DNA of 64,000 nt from Actinoallomurus purpureus (GTDB lineage: Bacteria > Actinomycetota > Actinomycetes > Streptosporangiales > Streptosporangiaceae). Every line of letters starts with the position of its first letter. Within the stretch, counting starts at the first letter, position 1. A program made the translations under genes and the position numbers. The notes under the pieces were generated by a model, which did not search any database, was not told the origin of the DNA, and saw only the letters and a list, made by a program, of their open reading frames with translations. Location: the NCBI RefSeq assembly GCF_024055795.1, contig NZ_JAMXMY010000013.1, forward strand, positions 62,001 to 126,000, given 5' to 3'. Of the stretch, positions 63,101 to 64,000 are shown piece by piece.

Positions 63101-64000
63101 TCAGCTGACCTGAACGATCTGCCATTGCTGGTCGAGGGAGCCGTTGTCGGTCCACTGCACCAGTTGGGCGCCATCGGCGTTCGAACCGCCCAGCACGCCG
63201 AGCACCTTGCCGCTGTGGACATTGCGCAGCTTCACGTACGAGCCGACCTGCACGACCTGCCACTGCTGGTCGGCGGCGCCGGTGTCGAGCCACTGCACCG
63301 CATCGTCCCCGTCCGCGGTGCCCGAGGCGTACACGCCGATCACTCGCCCGCTGCCGCGGTTGCCGAGGACGGTGGTGCCACCGCTGGTCGTGGTCATGTG
63401 CCAGGCCTGGTCGGCGGCTCCGGTGTCCGTCCACTGGACCAGGTCGGCGCCGTCGGCGAGGTCTCCGCCCAGCACACCGATGACCTTTCCGGACTTACGG
63501 TTAACGAACTTGTAGTACGCGCCTGTGGAGTGTCCGAGATCGACGTCGGCGTACCGGATGGTGTTGATCTTGCCCTGCCAGAAGCCGCCGCAGGACATGA
63601 TCAGGACACGCCCCGTGCCGGACACGTACTGCAGGGTGCGGCTGTACCCGGCCTCGATGGGCACCTTCACATGGGTCCACGACCCGACTCCGTTGTTCGT
63701 ATTGATCAACACATCGCTCGATCCGTACGAGTCGTACACGAGCTTTCCGTCGGGGAGCACGATGTTGTAGGGGCTGCCGCCCGTGTCGAGCTGCGTGCCG
63801 AGGTCGGTGGCGTTCCAGCTCTCCGGATCATTGCTGATCTTGAAGTTGTTCGGCGGGCCGGAACCGAGGTTGACCACCTCGTAGCTCATGAAGTACTTGC
63901 CGTCGGCGAGCTTGGAGACCACCGGCATGCCCGGGCGCAGGTTGCTGTCCGTGGGTGCGACGTCGTTGACGACCGGTCCCCAGTGGACGCCGTCCGCGCT
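63101..64000 (-). CDS. Secreted-type glycan-acting protein with C-terminal ricin-type lectin domain (5' end outside window)
   Basis: The frame is open to the right edge, so only about 299 C-terminal residues are seen. The first part (SADGVHWGPVVNDVAP, SKLADGKYFMSYEVVN, SNDPESWNATDLGTQ, IVLPDGKLVYDSYG) resembles a sialidase/BNR or GH43-like beta-propeller. The last 130 residues form a ricin B-type beta-trefoil with three repeats ending in DQAWHM, DQQWQVV and DQQWQIV (QxW motif), each preceded by a GKVIGVLGG-type strand. The lectin part binds a polysaccharide. The catalytic identity is unknown without the N-terminus. Confidence 0.82.
   Translation of the reverse strand, partial: SADGVHWGPVVNDVAPTDSNLRPGMPVVSKLADGKYFMSYEVVNLGSGPPNNFKISNDPESWNATDLGTQLDTGGSPYNIVLPDGKLVYDSYGSSDVLINTNNGVGSWTHVKVPIEAGYSRTLQYVSGTGRVLIMSCGGFWQGKINTIRYADVDLGHSTGAYYKFVNRKSGKVIGVLGGDLADGADLVQWTDTGAADQAWHMTTTSGGTTVLGNRGSGRVIGVYASGTADGDDAVQWLDTGAADQQWQVVQVGSYVKLRNVHSGKVLGVLGGSNADGAQLVQWTDNGSLDQQWQIVQVS

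Overview
This window is chromosomal DNA from a high-GC filamentous actinomycete. Nearly every gene has G/C-rich third positions and many GTG or TTG starts. The gene content also fits that group: F420-linked oxidoreductase, XRE/DUF5753 and DUF397 remnants, a DUF222-HNH protein, class III lanthipeptide synthetases and an NRPS/PKS cluster. I cannot fix the genus; Streptosporangiales/Thermomonosporaceae is a plausible guess.

Layout. 0-6 kb: the end of an MMPL exporter, a NarL-type two-component system, two short-chain dehydrogenases and a frameshifted XRE regulator. 6.3-17.5 kb: a compact purine-catabolic island. A PucR regulator is divergent from OHCU decarboxylase, 5-hydroxyisourate hydrolase, uricase, a three-subunit molybdenum xanthine dehydrogenase, an 8-oxoguanine/guanine-type deaminase, a stand-alone allophanate-hydrolase C-terminal domain, allantoinase and allantoicase. 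17.5-19 kb: an ArsR repressor divergent from an SDR, with three copies of one palindromic operator. 19-22 kb: a decayed stretch with a tRNA 3'-end-like fragment, DUF5753/DUF397 remnants and a DUF222-HNH gene. 22.1-26.6 kb: urease ureABCFGD, which can consume the urea made by allantoicase. 26.7-31.2 kb: a second PucR regulator divergent from a cytosine-deaminase-like enzyme, a 2OG-Fe(II) oxygenase and an NCS1 permease. Together, 6-31 kb reads as a nitrogen-scavenging region running from purines and pyrimidines to ammonia.

31.2-34.1 kb: a LuxR regulator and a secreted type-B carboxylesterase. 34.3-41.9 kb: a class III lanthipeptide cluster in the order LanKC, a very short precursor peptide, a second LanKC, MFS exporter, F420-type LLM oxidoreductase. 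The first LanKC has lost key lyase and kinase residues that the second keeps, so the pair looks like a pseudoenzyme plus an active enzyme acting on one substrate. I consider this the most interesting system here.

42.0-54.4 kb: a less GC-rich NRPS/PKS cluster. It contains a proline-type A-PCP with a type II thioesterase, divergent from a TylF-like methyltransferase, a PCP-LLM monooxygenase-C-A-PCP megasynthase, an ACP-KS-AT module and a thioesterase-like protein with Cys in place of the nucleophilic Ser. 54.4-64 kb: a carbohydrate locus with a GH3 glycosidase, a sugar ABC importer (two permeases and a lipoprotein), a divergent GH95-like glycosidase and, entering from the right edge, a secreted-type protein with a C-terminal ricin-type lectin domain. 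Two CGAAA-N3-TTTCG palindromes lie between the importer and GH95 genes and suggest shared LacI-type control.
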